From Flavobacteriaceae bacterium PS02336 (lineage in GTDB: Bacteria; Bacteroidota; Bacteroidia; Flavobacteriales; Flavobacteriaceae), in NCBI GenBank assembly GCA_029960065.1, contig JASCOF010000010.1, positions 62,001-126,000 of the forward strand: DNA of 64,000 nt, written 5' to 3'. Position numbers and translations under genes: made by a program. Below, one piece after another: positions 33,830-43,305 of the stretch (position 1 is the first letter of the stretch; every line of letters starts with the position of its first letter). The notes beneath the pieces are model-generated. The model searched no databases. It was not told the DNA's origin and worked only from the letters and a program-made list of their open reading frames with translations.

Positions 33830-35011
33830 CTAACTTCTAATTAAATCTCCTTCTATTTTAGAAGCTTCAATAATTTGGTGAATATCTGCGTCTAATACTT
33901 CTTTTTTGATATCTGCGAATTTCAAGAATTCAACATAAACGATATCCAATTGTACTTTTGTCAATTCGTAACCTACTTTTTTAGCTCTGTAAGCCAAAGC
34001 CGCTCTTCCGCTTCTAGCTGTCAAAATAATTGAAGATTCATTTACTCCAACATCTAATGGATCCATGATTTCGTAAGTTGCTCTGTTTTTGATCACACCA
34101 TCTTGGTGAATTCCAGAACTGTGTGCAAAGGCATTTGCTCCAACAATCGCTTTATTTGGCTGCACAATCATTCCCATGCTTTCAGAAACCAAACGGCTCA
34201 TTTCGTTCAATTCTCTTGTATTGATGTTTGTATCTAAATTTAGGTAAGGATGCTGTTTGAAAATCATAACCACTTCTTCAAGCGCTGTATTTCCAGCTCT
34301 TTCTCCAATACCATTAATAGTACATTCGATTTGTCTTGCACCATTTACAGCTCCTGCGATTGAGTTTGCAGTTGCCATTCCTAAATCATTATGACAGTGA
34401 CATGAAAGGATTACGTTTTCGATTCCTTTTACGTTTTCTTTTAGGTATTTAATTTTTGCTCCATATTCTTCAGGAAGACAATATCCTGTTGTATCAGGGA
34501 TATTTAATACTGTTGCACCAGATTTTATAACTTCTTCACAAACTTTTGCTAAGAATGCATTATCTGTTCTTCCTGCATCTTCTGCATAGAATTCAACATC
34601 TTCTACATACGATTTTGCGTGTGCTACAGCATATTTTGCTCTTGCAATAATATCTTCGGGCGTAGTTTGTAATTTGTGGAGGATATGAGATTGTGAAGTT
34701 CCGATTCCAGTATGGATTCTAGGTTTCTTTGCGTGCTTTAAAGCAGCAGCAGCAACATCAATGTCGTTTTTAACGGCTCTTGTTAGTCCGCAGACGGTTG
34801 CATTTTCTACAATTTTACAAATCTCAGAGACCGATAAAAAATCGCCCGGACTTGACACAGGAAAGCCTGCTTCGATAATATCAACTCCCATTTTGTCTAG
34901 TCGTTCTGCGATAACTAATTTTTGTTTAGTATCTAACTTGCATCCTGGAACTTGCTCACCGTCGCGTAAAGTGGTGTCAAAAATTTGAACTTTCTCTCTA
35001 TTCATATTCAT
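33830..35011 (-). CDS. leuA: 2-isopropylmalate synthase, short form
   Basis: A 393-residue TIM-barrel enzyme that condenses acetyl-CoA with 2-oxoisovalerate, the first committed leucine step. It has the HMGL-family motifs IFDTTLRDGEQVPG at the start, LSCHCHNDLGMATANS (metal histidines) and NGIGERAGNTALEEV. It lacks the C-terminal regulatory domain (about 120 residues) of typical 510-520 residue LeuA, so leucine feedback inhibition is probably absent or works differently. Homocitrate synthase is an alternative name, but the neighbours favour LeuA. Confidence 0.88.
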   Translation of the reverse strand: MNMNREKVQIFDTTLRDGEQVPGCKLDTKQKLVIAERLDKMGVDIIEAGFPVSSPGDFLSVSEICKIVENATVCGLTRAVKNDIDVAAAALKHAKKPRIHTGIGTSQSHILHKLQTTPEDIIARAKYAVAHAKSYVEDVEFYAEDAGRTDNAFLAKVCEEVIKSGATVLNIPDTTGYCLPEEYGAKIKYLKENVKGIENVILSCHCHNDLGMATANSIAGAVNGARQIECTINGIGERAGNTALEEVVMIFKQHPYLNLDTNINTRELNEMSRLVSESMGMIVQPNKAIVGANAFAHSSGIHQDGVIKNRATYEIMDPLDVGVNESSIILTARSGRAALAYRAKKVGYELTKVQLDIVYVEFLKFADIKKEVLDADIHQIIEASKIEGDLIRS

Positions 35012-35040
35012 TTATTTAATGTAATTTCACATCTTGATAA

Positions 35041-35067
35041 CAAATATATATTGTACTATCGCAGTAC
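35041..35067 (-). promoter_or_regulatory. Putative leuA promoter and operator-like palindrome
   Basis: On the minus strand an exact -7 box TATATTTG (35041-35048) lies 30 bp before leuA. Next to it, GTACT-N5-AGTAC (35053-35067) forms a small palindrome over the spacer, a possible repressor site. No leucine-rich leader peptide was found here. Confidence 0.45.
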
Positions 35068-35160
35068 GAAATTCGTTTTAATGAAATTATACTGCTCATA
35101 AAACGTTTTATATCTTATTAACTAATTTATTATCAATAAGTTACATTATTATTTTTTACA

Positions 35161-36705
35161 ATGGCTAACCATCAAAAAGATTTCTTATTTGTTTTAATCA
35201 AATCACTTTCGAAATCAGAAAAAAGACAGTTTAAAATTTTTGCAAGCCGATTAGAGACGAGTTCAAATACAAAATTTATCGAATTATTCAATATTTTGGA
35301 TAAATCTGAAGTTTATGATGAAAAACTCATTCTTAAAAGTGGTGTCATTCAAAAAGTGCAGTTATCTAACTTAAAATCATACTTATACAAGCAAATTTTA
35401 GTTAGTATCAGATTAAATATTCCCAGCCAGAATATTCGTTACCAGCTGCGTGAGCAAATGGATTTTGCTGTTATTCTCTATAATAAAGGATTGTACAAGC
35501 AGAGTTTAAAAATTTTAGACAAGACCAAACAGCAAGCGCTCGAAAATGATGAGAAATATATGGCGTATGAAATTGTAGAATTCGAAAAATTAATCGAATC
35601 GCAATATATTACCCGAAGTATTCAAGGCCGTGCTGACGAATTGGTAGTTCAAGCTAAAGAATTAAACTATCGAAATACTATTTCAAGTAAATTATCGAAC
35701 TTATCGCTTCAATTATACGGAATCATGCTCAAAACAGGTTACGTAAAAAGTGATGCCGAATACAAATACATCGACGATTATTTTAACAGACATATTGCAA
35801 AACTGGATGAAAGTAAATTCGGGTTTCGAGAAAAGTACTGGTTTTACAATGCTAATTTATGGCGAAGTTTTCTAGTTCAGGATTTCTTGGCAAGCTATAA
35901 GTTCGCCTATAAATGGGTACAGCTTTTTTATGATAATCCGAATATGATTTATCTGAATCCCGTGTTTTTCTTAAAAGGAAACCACTATTTCTTAGAGTCG
36001 CTTTATATGTTAAAGTATAAGTCGAATTTCAAAAAATATCTAAATCTTTTAGAAGAAACAATTGCCGATCCAAAATTCCCTGCAAATGATAATATTGCAT
36101 CGCTATCATTTCTTTATGTTTACAACAACAAATTGAATCTTCACATTTTAGAAGGAACTTTTGCTGAAAGTGAATATTTAATTCCCGAAATTCTCAACAA
36201 ACTTAAAGTACACAGTGAGCATCTTGACGAACATCACGAAATGTTGTTTTTCTATAAAATTGCTTCTATTTATTTTGGGGTTGAAAAATACAATGAATGC
36301 ATTAATTATTTAGACAAAATCATCAATAATAAAAACTTGACGATGCGTGAAGATTTAATGTGTTTTGCGAGACTGTTATCTTTAATAGCTCATTATGAAC
36401 TAGGGAAAGATTATTATTTAGAGAATCATCTAAAAAGCACCTATAAGTTTTTATTGAAAATGAATGATTTACACGAAGTTCAAAAAGAAATCATCAAATT
36501 CCTTAGAAATTTAAACAACTTCTATCCTGCTGATATTAAAAAGGAATTCAAAAAAATGCATGCTCGTTTTGTTGAGCTTGAAAAGAATACTTATGAAAAA
36601 AGAGCTTTCTTATATCTCGACATTATTTCTTGGCTGGAAAGCAAAATTGAAAACAGAAAAATTGCTGATATAATTAAGGAAAAAGCGAAATTGAATAATC
36701 GATAG
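35161..36705 (+). CDS. Large helical (TPR-like) conserved protein
   Basis: A 514-residue cytosolic protein with no signal peptide, made of repeated helical pairs (AVILYNKGLYKQSLKILDKTKQQA; YFGVEKYNECINYLDKIINN), as in tetratricopeptide scaffolds. No catalytic motif is seen. The type is common and conserved in Flavobacteriia but has no assigned role that I know of. It is divergent from leuA with a shared 149-bp promoter region. Confidence 0.72.
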   Translation: MANHQKDFLFVLIKSLSKSEKRQFKIFASRLETSSNTKFIELFNILDKSEVYDEKLILKSGVIQKVQLSNLKSYLYKQILVSIRLNIPSQNIRYQLREQMDFAVILYNKGLYKQSLKILDKTKQQALENDEKYMAYEIVEFEKLIESQYITRSIQGRADELVVQAKELNYRNTISSKLSNLSLQLYGIMLKTGYVKSDAEYKYIDDYFNRHIAKLDESKFGFREKYWFYNANLWRSFLVQDFLASYKFAYKWVQLFYDNPNMIYLNPVFFLKGNHYFLESLYMLKYKSNFKKYLNLLEETIADPKFPANDNIASLSFLYVYNNKLNLHILEGTFAESEYLIPEILNKLKVHSEHLDEHHEMLFFYKIASIYFGVEKYNECINYLDKIINNKNLTMREDLMCFARLLSLIAHYELGKDYYLENHLKSTYKFLLKMNDLHEVQKEIIKFLRNLNNFYPADIKKEFKKMHARFVELEKNTYEKRAFLYLDIISWLESKIENRKIADIIKEKAKLNNR

Positions 36706-37025
36706 GATTAAATTCTAATTTTTATCCCGAGGCTTCGGGACCAAATTCCAATAAAAATGGCGTTAAGATCTTGTTTTTAACGCCATTTTTGTCATCCTGA
36801 GGAACCAAGGATCACGCTATAGCTATCGAAAATAGTAATTCTTCAATCTTTGTTGATTTACGAGTGTGATCCTTCGTTCCTCAGGATGACAAACTAAACG
36901 CTAAAAACAACAAACCCGACAGGTTTTTAAAATCTGTCGGGTTTACTAAATGTAAAAAATCCCAAACTCCTTCCGAAGACTCGGGATTGGAATTTGGGAT
37001 TTTTTTGATTAGAATTTCTTAAAAT
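36706..37025. repeat. Cluster of palindromes and terminators
   Basis: A 320-bp gap with no gene, filled by five hairpins: TCCCGA-GGCT-TCGGGA (36725-36740); AAATGGCGTTAA/TTAACGCCATTT (36755-36788, with T run, the terminator of the 35161 gene); a 27-bp near-perfect pair starting GTCATCCTGAGGAACCAAGG and ending CCTCAGGATGAC (36791-36817 with 36865-36891); AAACCCGACAG/CTGTCGGGTTT (36912-36944); and AAAAATCCCAAA/TTTGGGATTTTT (36955-37005), the terminator of the M1 peptidase gene. Confidence 0.85.
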
Positions 37026-38681
37026 TTATTCCACAATATTTGAAGTCGTAACATAGAAATTTTTATCTACTTCCAATTTTCTATCTTCGTTGTCCGTTTT
37101 TACAGACTGCCAATCTGTAGTTGGTTTTAACCAAGTTTCAACTCCATTGATTTTCACTTTTACCGGCATATCAAATTTAGAAACACAATTTGTCCAATGA
37201 TAACCTAAAGTTCCATTTTTAAACATGTATTCAAAAACAGGAATCTTAGTTGTAGTTAAATATTGAGCAAAAACTCTATTGAAATTAATTCCAGCTTGTT
37301 CGTTAATATAATCTTCAATTTGTTTTGAAGTAACCGTTTGATGATAAAAAGTCTTATTTAGACCTCTAAGAATAGATTTCCATTTAGCATCATCATTGAT
37401 AATCTGGCGGATTGTATGCAGCATATTTGCCCCTTTTGGATACATATCTCCAGATCCTTCATTGTTTACATCATAATGACCTATAATCGGAGTATCGTTT
37501 TGAATGTTTTTTCTGCAGCCAATTACATACTCAGCACCAGCATCTTTCCCGTAATAATATTCCACAAAAAGGCTTTCAGAATAATTTGTAAAACTTTCAT
37601 GAATCCACATATCAGCAATATCTTTATACGTGATATTATTAGCAAACCACTCATGTCCAGATTCATGAATAATGATAAAATCAAATTTTAATCCCCAGCC
37701 TGTACCGCTTAAATCACGTCCTAAATAACCATTTTTGTACTGATTTCCGTAAGTAACAGAACTTTGATGCTCCATTCCTAAGTAAGGAACTTCAACCAAT
37801 TTGTAACTATCTTCATAAAAAGGATAAGGTCCGAACCAGTTTTCAAAAGCCTTCAACATTTTTGGAGCATCTTTGAATTGTTCTTTAGCTAAAGCCAAAT
37901 TATCTCTCAAGACATAATAATTACAATCTAAATCGCCTTTTTCACCTTTGTAAACTTCACTGAAATTTACATAATCTCCAATATTTATATTTACACCGTA
38001 ATTATTAATTGGATTAGAGACGTACCAGTTAAAAGTTTTAGTTCCGTCTTTTTCTTTTTTAATGCTTTTTAGTCTTCCATTAGAAACTTCTGTTAAATCT
38101 CCAGGAACATTTACACTGATTAACATGTTCTCCACTTCATCATACATGTGGTCTTTACAAGGCCACCAAACACTAGCACCTAAACCCTGGCAAGATGTAG
38201 CGACAAAATCTTTTCCATTTTTATCTTTTTTCCAAGAAAATCCACCGTCCCATGGCGCTCTAACCGCTTCTTTTGGTTTTCCGTTAAATGAAACAATAAT
38301 CTCTTTGGTGTCTCCAACTTTCTGTTTCTCGTTTAAAGTGATAAAAAAAGCATTTCCGTCTCTCTCAAACTTTAACTCTTTTCCATTCTGAGTTACTTTT
38401 GTAATATTCATTGGTTGCTGCAAATCGATCTGCATCCTGTTGTTTTCTGTCAAAACAGTATAACGCACAGTATTAGAACCTGAAATTGATTTTTCAGAAG
38501 GATTTACTTTTACATCCAAATGATAGTATTTTAAATCCCACCAAGCTCTTTCTTTTGTAATGCTTCCGCGTAAAGTATCCTGATGTGTAAATACAGTTTC
38601 TGACTTATTTAAAAGTCCTTGCGCATTAGCACTAAAACCAACCAAAAAGGCGAAAATGACGCCACCAAAGTATTTTTTCAT
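37026..38681 (-). CDS. M1-family zinc aminopeptidase, secreted
   Basis: A 551-residue gluzincin with a signal peptide (MKKYFGGVIFAFLVGFSANAQ). The N-terminal beta domain is followed by GMEHQSSVTYG (the GxMEN-type substrate motif), the zinc motif HESGHEWFANN and the third ligand in DMWIHESFTNYSE (HExxH-x18-E). It lacks the long C-terminal helical domain of PepN, as usual for the short periplasmic or secreted Bacteroidota members. It probably trims peptides for nutrition. A strong -7 box lies at 38731. Confidence 0.93.
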   Translation of the reverse strand: MKKYFGGVIFAFLVGFSANAQGLLNKSETVFTHQDTLRGSITKERAWWDLKYYHLDVKVNPSEKSISGSNTVRYTVLTENNRMQIDLQQPMNITKVTQNGKELKFERDGNAFFITLNEKQKVGDTKEIIVSFNGKPKEAVRAPWDGGFSWKKDKNGKDFVATSCQGLGASVWWPCKDHMYDEVENMLISVNVPGDLTEVSNGRLKSIKKEKDGTKTFNWYVSNPINNYGVNINIGDYVNFSEVYKGEKGDLDCNYYVLRDNLALAKEQFKDAPKMLKAFENWFGPYPFYEDSYKLVEVPYLGMEHQSSVTYGNQYKNGYLGRDLSGTGWGLKFDFIIIHESGHEWFANNITYKDIADMWIHESFTNYSESLFVEYYYGKDAGAEYVIGCRKNIQNDTPIIGHYDVNNEGSGDMYPKGANMLHTIRQIINDDAKWKSILRGLNKTFYHQTVTSKQIEDYINEQAGINFNRVFAQYLTTTKIPVFEYMFKNGTLGYHWTNCVSKFDMPVKVKINGVETWLKPTTDWQSVKTDNEDRKLEVDKNFYVTTSNIVE

Positions 38682-38730
38682 TATTTATAAATTTGAAATA
38701 ATAAGGTAATTAAACCTGTTTAATCTTCAA

Positions 38731-38738
38731 CAAATGTA
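38731..38738 (-). promoter_or_regulatory. Putative -7 box of the M1 peptidase gene
   Basis: On the minus strand TACATTTG matches TAnnTTTG, 50 bp before the start codon. Confidence 0.5.
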
Positions 38739-38849
38739 AACATTCGAATTAATTTTTTTGAAAAATTATCCTTTCAAAATAAAGAAACAGCCTTCAAATC
38801 GAATATTCTTCTCTATTTTAGTGCTTTTAAAATTTTAGATTTCAGATGT

Positions 38850-39548
38850 ATGAGATTAAACAAGCTGGCTTTTTTTTTAATTGTGCTGTTTTCGATGGCT
38901 GTAAATTCACAAAACATTCCTGTTTATAAAACCAGCAATCAAATAAGAATTGACGGCAATTTATCAGATTGGGATAAGCCTTTTTTAGGTCCTTTTGCTA
39001 TTCACAATTCTGGAGCTAAAGCTTTGCAAAACACCTATGTTTCGTTTTTGTGGAATGACGAAAATCTGTATATCGCATACAATTGCTCTGATTCGAATAT
39101 AATTGGAAAACCTCAGAGTAAAGATTCACAAGTTTTTTATACGGATGATTTAGTAGAAATTTTTATAGATCCTGATGGAGACGGAAAAAACTACGTTGAA
39201 ATTGGAGTAAATGCTTTTTCAACGAATTATGATCTACTTTTAAAATGCATCTCGCCAGAATGCGGAGGCTGGAAAACTGAAATTGGTTTTAATATTAAAG
39301 GAATGGAAACAGTAAGCAATATAAATTCAGAAGGATATACTGTTGAAATTAAAATTCCTTTTGCAAGTTTGGAAAAGATTAAAAATGGAAATTTCATAAA
39401 GCCAAAAATAGGCAAAAAATGGAAAGCAAACACTTTTAGAATTGATTACGGTAAAACAATTGAACACCTTGCTTTACAGCCATATAAGAGTTTAAAATTT
39501 GGCTTTCACCAGCCAGAAGAATTTGCTGTTTTTGAGGTTGTAGAATAA
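38850..39548 (+). CDS. Secreted CBM9-like carbohydrate-binding protein
   Basis: A 232-residue protein with a signal peptide (MRLNKLAFFLIVLFSMAVNSQ). The whole mature part is a family 9 carbohydrate-binding-like beta-sandwich: IRIDGNLSDWDKP, TYVSFLWNDENLYIAYNC, DDLVEIFIDPDGDGKNYVEI and VEIKIPFASLE. The domain usually binds reducing ends of sugars; no catalytic domain is fused. Its stop touches the stop of the convergent gene at 39549. Confidence 0.82.
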   Translation: MRLNKLAFFLIVLFSMAVNSQNIPVYKTSNQIRIDGNLSDWDKPFLGPFAIHNSGAKALQNTYVSFLWNDENLYIAYNCSDSNIIGKPQSKDSQVFYTDDLVEIFIDPDGDGKNYVEIGVNAFSTNYDLLLKCISPECGGWKTEIGFNIKGMETVSNINSEGYTVEIKIPFASLEKIKNGNFIKPKIGKKWKANTFRIDYGKTIEHLALQPYKSLKFGFHQPEEFAVFEVVE

Positions 39549-40151
39549 TCAATTTAATCGAAAAAAATGTTGCGCATCTGTTGGTTTAAAATACTCGGCA
39601 TTGTCAACTAAAAACCTAAAAGCCGAATTGTTTTTTGTCATTTTATAAACTTCAAAAATAGATTTATTTCGCATAAAATGCATATTTCGATAAAACCTAT
39701 CATTGAAATTTCCATAAAATGTATATGATTCCAAAAACATTGAAATTCCTTTTTTTAGAATTGTGGGATTTGAAAAAGCTTTGGGCAGAAATATATCCAG
39801 AAAAGCATTGTTATTTATATACAACTCTCCAGTACTTTCATTAATTGGATAAAAATTTCCATAAGGCGATCTTTCTAAAAATAAAATTAATCTTTGTCCT
39901 TTTTTTAATTCTTCAGTTCTAGGATCGCAAAGCCACTCTTTCCAAATAGCTACATTAATTACGGTACTTGATTTCCCCTTTATAAACTGACTTACTCTAA
40001 ATTGATATTCATGTTCTGAAACACTAGAAATGGTTCCATCAACAATTAAAATGGCTTTAGAAATAACAATTGAATATGGCATAACATCCTTTTTGAAGCC
40101 ATAATTAACAAAAGATTGCAAAAGCATAAATAAACAGATAAACAGTCTCAT
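39549..40151 (-). CDS. Secreted hypothetical protein
   Basis: A 200-residue protein with an N-terminal signal-like helix (MRLFICLFMLLQSFVNYG). The central part (YQFRVSQFIKGKSSTVINVAIW, LKKGQRLILFLERS) has an OB-like beta pattern of a type seen in small secreted proteins of unknown role. No family is named. It is convergent with the CBM9-like gene with zero intergenic distance. Confidence 0.62.
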   Translation of the reverse strand: MRLFICLFMLLQSFVNYGFKKDVMPYSIVISKAILIVDGTISSVSEHEYQFRVSQFIKGKSSTVINVAIWKEWLCDPRTEELKKGQRLILFLERSPYGNFYPINESTGELYINNNAFLDIFLPKAFSNPTILKKGISMFLESYTFYGNFNDRFYRNMHFMRNKSIFEVYKMTKNNSAFRFLVDNAEYFKPTDAQHFFRLN

Positions 40152-40205
40152 AAAATTTTTTTTAGCAAACTAAAATAGTATTTTTTATATACACTAAAAA
40201 TAAAA

Positions 40206-40240
40206 AAAATCGTATCATGTTGCCATAATACGATTTTTTT
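40206..40240 (-). terminator. Terminator of the his operon
   Basis: AAAATCGTAT pairs with ATACGATTTT, with A and T runs on both sides, 17 bp after the hisIE stop. Confidence 0.85.
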
Positions 40241-40256
40241 ATCTCTAGCCAGAAAA

Positions 40257-40853
40257 TTACTTCTGACGCTTCTTTAAAACCTTAATAACATCATTCAATT
40301 GAAAACCTTTTGCCTGCAACAAAATCAAATAATGAAATAACAAATCAGCGCTTTCGCTAAGGAATAAATCATCATTATCATCTTTGGCTTCGATCACCAC
40401 TTCTACAGCTTCTTCACCCACTTTTTGAGCGATTTTATTGATTCCTTTTTCGAATAAAGAAGCTACATAACTTTTCTCTGAATCAGCATTTTCTCTACGA
40501 GTTTTGATTGTGTTTTCTAACTGCGAAATAAAACCATAATTTGCTTCATTTGGTTCTTGCCAGCAAGTATCAGCTCCCGTGTGGCAAGTTGGCCCAACTG
40601 GTTTTGCCTGAATCAATAATGTGTCGCCATCACAATCATTTTTGATGCTCACTAAATTCAAAAAATTACCACTTTCCTCACCTTTTGTCCAAAGTCTTTG
40701 TTTGGAACGGCTGAAAAATGTTACTTTCTGTGTTTCTATTGTCTTTTGAAGCGATTCTTCGTTCATATAACCCAGCATCAGAACATTTTTTGTTTCTGCA
40801 TCCTGAATTATGGCCGGAATCAATCCGTGTGCGCTCTTTATATCTATTTCCAT
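40257..40853 (-). CDS. hisIE: Bifunctional phosphoribosyl-AMP cyclohydrolase / phosphoribosyl-ATP pyrophosphatase
   Basis: A 198-residue fusion catalysing steps 2 and 3 of histidine synthesis. The N-terminal HisI domain has VLMLGYMNEESLQKT, FFSRSKQRLWTKGE and zinc/magnesium-site segments NDCDGDTLL and TCHTGADTCW. The C-terminal HisE domain (from about residue 105) has SYVASLFEKG, KVGEEAVEVVIEA and SADLLFHYLIL. It is the last gene of the operon. Confidence 0.95.
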   Translation of the reverse strand: MEIDIKSAHGLIPAIIQDAETKNVLMLGYMNEESLQKTIETQKVTFFSRSKQRLWTKGEESGNFLNLVSIKNDCDGDTLLIQAKPVGPTCHTGADTCWQEPNEANYGFISQLENTIKTRRENADSEKSYVASLFEKGINKIAQKVGEEAVEVVIEAKDDNDDLFLSESADLLFHYLILLQAKGFQLNDVIKVLKKRQK

Positions 40854-40932
40854 TTTTTATTTTAGATTTTAGATTTCAGATTTTAGATTCCCAAAACTGA
40901 AATTGATTTTTGTTATTGCTATTGTTGGAATT

Positions 40933-41688
40933 TTATAACCTAACTTCAATACCGTTATTCTTAAGTTCTTGTTTTAAAGCTCTGATTTCGATTTCTTTGA
41001 AGTGAAAAACGCTTGCTGCCAAAGCGGCGTCTGCTTTTCCTTTTTTAAACGAATCTACAAAATGCTGGATATTTCCTGCTCCTCCCGAAGCGATAATTGG
41101 AATATTTACTAATTCTGAAAGTTTAGCCAAAGCTTCGTTTGCAAATCCATTTTTAGTTCCGTCATTATCCATCGAAGTGAACAAAATTTCTCCTGCACCA
41201 CGCTTTGCGACTTCTACAGCCCAATCAAAGAGATTTAATTCGGTTGGCACTTTTCCGCCGACTAAATGCACAATCCATTGTCCGTCAATTTGTTTGGCAT
41301 CGATTGCGACGACAACGCACTGGCTTCCAAATTTCTGAGCTAAATCATTGATTAATTGCGGATTTTTTACTGCCGATGAATTAATCGAAACTTTATCTGC
41401 TCCGTTATTCAGCAGAATATCAACGTCTTCAACAGATGAAATACCACCGCCAACAGTAAACGGAATGTTGATTTTCTCTGCCACGCTTCTCACCATATTC
41501 ACAAGCGTTTTACGTCTTTCTTCTGTCGCCGAAATATCCAGAAAAACCAATTCGTCTGCACCTTCAGCAGAATAAATTTCTGCTAATTCTACAGGATCTC
41601 CTGCATCTCGCAAATCAACGAAATTAACACCTTTTACGGTTCTTCCGTTTTTTATATCTAAGCAAGGTATTATTCTTTTTGCTAACAT
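40933..41688 (-). CDS. hisF: Imidazole glycerol phosphate synthase, cyclase subunit
   Basis: A 251-residue TIM barrel that, with HisH, converts PRFAR and ammonia to IGP and AICAR. The catalytic aspartates lie in CLDIKNGRTVKG (about residue 11) and VVAIDAKQ (about residue 130). Phosphate-binding loops TVGGGISS and ASGGAGN are present. It works in complex with HisH encoded two genes upstream. Confidence 0.96.
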   Translation of the reverse strand: MLAKRIIPCLDIKNGRTVKGVNFVDLRDAGDPVELAEIYSAEGADELVFLDISATEERRKTLVNMVRSVAEKINIPFTVGGGISSVEDVDILLNNGADKVSINSSAVKNPQLINDLAQKFGSQCVVVAIDAKQIDGQWIVHLVGGKVPTELNLFDWAVEVAKRGAGEILFTSMDNDGTKNGFANEALAKLSELVNIPIIASGGAGNIQHFVDSFKKGKADAALAASVFHFKEIEIRALKQELKNNGIEVRL

Positions 41689-41689
41689 G

Positions 41690-41786
41690 TTTTTAATGTG
41701 TCAATTTATAATGTGCCAATTAGAAAATTTGATAATTAGATAATTTACACGCAATGCCAAAAATTATCTAATTAATTCTCATTTTC
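41690..41786. repeat. Inverted repeat between hisA and hisF
   Basis: Perfect 14-bp arms TAATTAGATAATTT (41733-41746) and AAATTATCTAATTA (41761-41774) in the 98-bp gap inside the his operon. Confidence 0.8.
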
Positions 41787-42512
41787 TCATTTTCTAATTA
41801 TGTAGTTTTCCAGTTGTTTCAAAGTAATTCTTCCTTCGTAAATCGCTTTTCCGATAATAGTTCCTTCACAGCCTAATTCAGCCAATTTTGGTAATTCATC
41901 AAAAGTTGAAATTCCTCCAGAAGCGATTAATTTTATCCCTTTAGCTTCTGCTAAAATTTTACCGTACAAATCAAAACTTGGACCTTCAAGCATTCCATCC
42001 TTCGCAATATCGGTACAGATAACATACTCAATTCCTTTAGATTGATAATCTTGAATAAACGGAACCAAATCTTCATTTGAATCTTCTAACCAACCTGAAA
42101 CGGCAATTTTTTCGTCTTTAGCATCAGCGCCTAAAATAATTTTTTCTGAGCCATATTCCGAAATCCATTTTTCGAAAATTGCTCTATTTTTTACCGCTAT
42201 ACTTCCGCCCGTAATTTGATTTGCACCGCTTTCAAAAGCAATTCTCAAATCGTCATCTGATTTTAAACCGCCTCCAAAATCAATCTTAAGACTTGTCTGC
42301 GTTGCAATTTGCTCTAAAATTTTATAATTGACAATTTTACTTGATTTTGCACCGTCTAAATCAACTAAATGCAGATATTCAATTCCGTGTGCTTCAAATG
42401 ATTTTGCTACTTCTAGCGGATTCTCATTGTAAATTATTTTGGTATCATAATCCCCTTTGGATAAACGAACGCATTTTCCGTCAATGATATCTATGGCTGG
42501 TATTATTCTCAT
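41787..42512 (-). CDS. hisA: ProFAR isomerase
   Basis: A 241-residue TIM barrel that isomerises ProFAR to PRFAR. Catalytic aspartates are in PAIDIIDGKCVRL (about residue 8) and CTDIAKDGML. Its similarity to hisF (shared half-barrel pattern, FGGGLKS and ASGGIST loops) is typical. It is fourth from last in the pathway and sits between hisH and hisF. Confidence 0.95.
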   Translation of the reverse strand: MRIIPAIDIIDGKCVRLSKGDYDTKIIYNENPLEVAKSFEAHGIEYLHLVDLDGAKSSKIVNYKILEQIATQTSLKIDFGGGLKSDDDLRIAFESGANQITGGSIAVKNRAIFEKWISEYGSEKIILGADAKDEKIAVSGWLEDSNEDLVPFIQDYQSKGIEYVICTDIAKDGMLEGPSFDLYGKILAEAKGIKLIASGGISTFDELPKLAELGCEGTIIGKAIYEGRITLKQLENYIIRK

Positions 42513-42642
42513 TTGATTTTAGATTGTAGATTAACGATTTTAGATTCTCCAAAACCGATAAATATTTTTATTGATTTTTGATATTTAAATTGACTTTGAT
42601 ATTGGAATTTGGACCCGAGCGATAGCGAACAGGCGAAGCAAT

Positions 42643-43236
42643 TCAACTATTGGAATTTAATTTTAAAAAATTCCCCAAAATCTTTTCTCCAACATCACCG
42701 CTTTTTTCTGGATGAAACTGCGTTCCGAAAAAATTATCTTTCTGCAGAGCCGATGCGTATTCAACATCGTAATTCGTTGTTGCGATCGATTCCGGACAAT
42801 TTGGCGCATAAAAACTGTGAACCAAATACATGAATTCATTTTCAGAAATGCCTTTGAACAAATCCGTTTTTAAATCATAAATCTGATTCCACCCCATTTG
42901 CGGTACTTTTACGTTGTTTGAAAATTTCAAAACATTAACGTTAAAAATCCCTAAACCTTCTGTGTTTCCTTCTTCTGTCTGGTTGCACATTAACTGCATT
43001 CCGAGACAAATTCCTAAAACAGGCTGTTTCAATTCGGGAATCAAACTATCTAAACCGCTCTCGCGAAGTTTAATCATCGCAGAACTCGCCTCGCCCACAC
43101 CAGGAAAAATCACTTTATCTGACGCTTTTATTTCATCTGGATTATTACTCAAAACGGCCTTAAAACCCAATCTTTCAATAGCAAACATAATGCTCTGAAT
43201 ATTTCCTGCTCCGTAATTTATAATTACTATTTTCAT
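42643..43236 (-). CDS. hisH: Imidazole glycerol phosphate synthase, glutamine amidotransferase subunit
   Basis: A 197-residue class I glutaminase that supplies ammonia to HisF. The nucleophile cysteine is in GICLGMQLMC, and the catalytic histidine and glutamate are in FHPEKSGDVG. The start MKIVIINYGAGNIQS is conserved. A 130-bp gap separates it from hisA, with AT-rich partial repeats. Confidence 0.95.
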   Translation of the reverse strand: MKIVIINYGAGNIQSIMFAIERLGFKAVLSNNPDEIKASDKVIFPGVGEASSAMIKLRESGLDSLIPELKQPVLGICLGMQLMCNQTEEGNTEGLGIFNVNVLKFSNNVKVPQMGWNQIYDLKTDLFKGISENEFMYLVHSFYAPNCPESIATTNYDVEYASALQKDNFFGTQFHPEKSGDVGEKILGNFLKLNSNS

Positions 43237-43305
43237 TTTATAAAGCTTTAGGCTTTAAGCTTTAGGCTTTAGGCTTATTGCCTATTGCTTATAGCTTAAA
43301 GCATT
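43237..43305. repeat. TTTAGGC-type repeat between hisB and hisH
   Basis: Repeated GCTTTAGGCTTTAAGC units followed by reverse copies (GCTTATAGCTTAAAGC), an imperfect hairpin. A related element fills 47071-47173. Confidence 0.75.

Noticed and set aside
35012..35160. Leucine leader peptide before leuA
   Set aside because: A short ORF is possible on the minus strand but it contains only two leucines, no Leu run and no attenuator hairpin follows.
36791..36891. Long palindrome read as a tRNA or insertion sequence end
   Set aside because: No cloverleaf or CCA-type acceptor can be drawn and no transposase is present; it behaves as an intergenic palindromic repeat.
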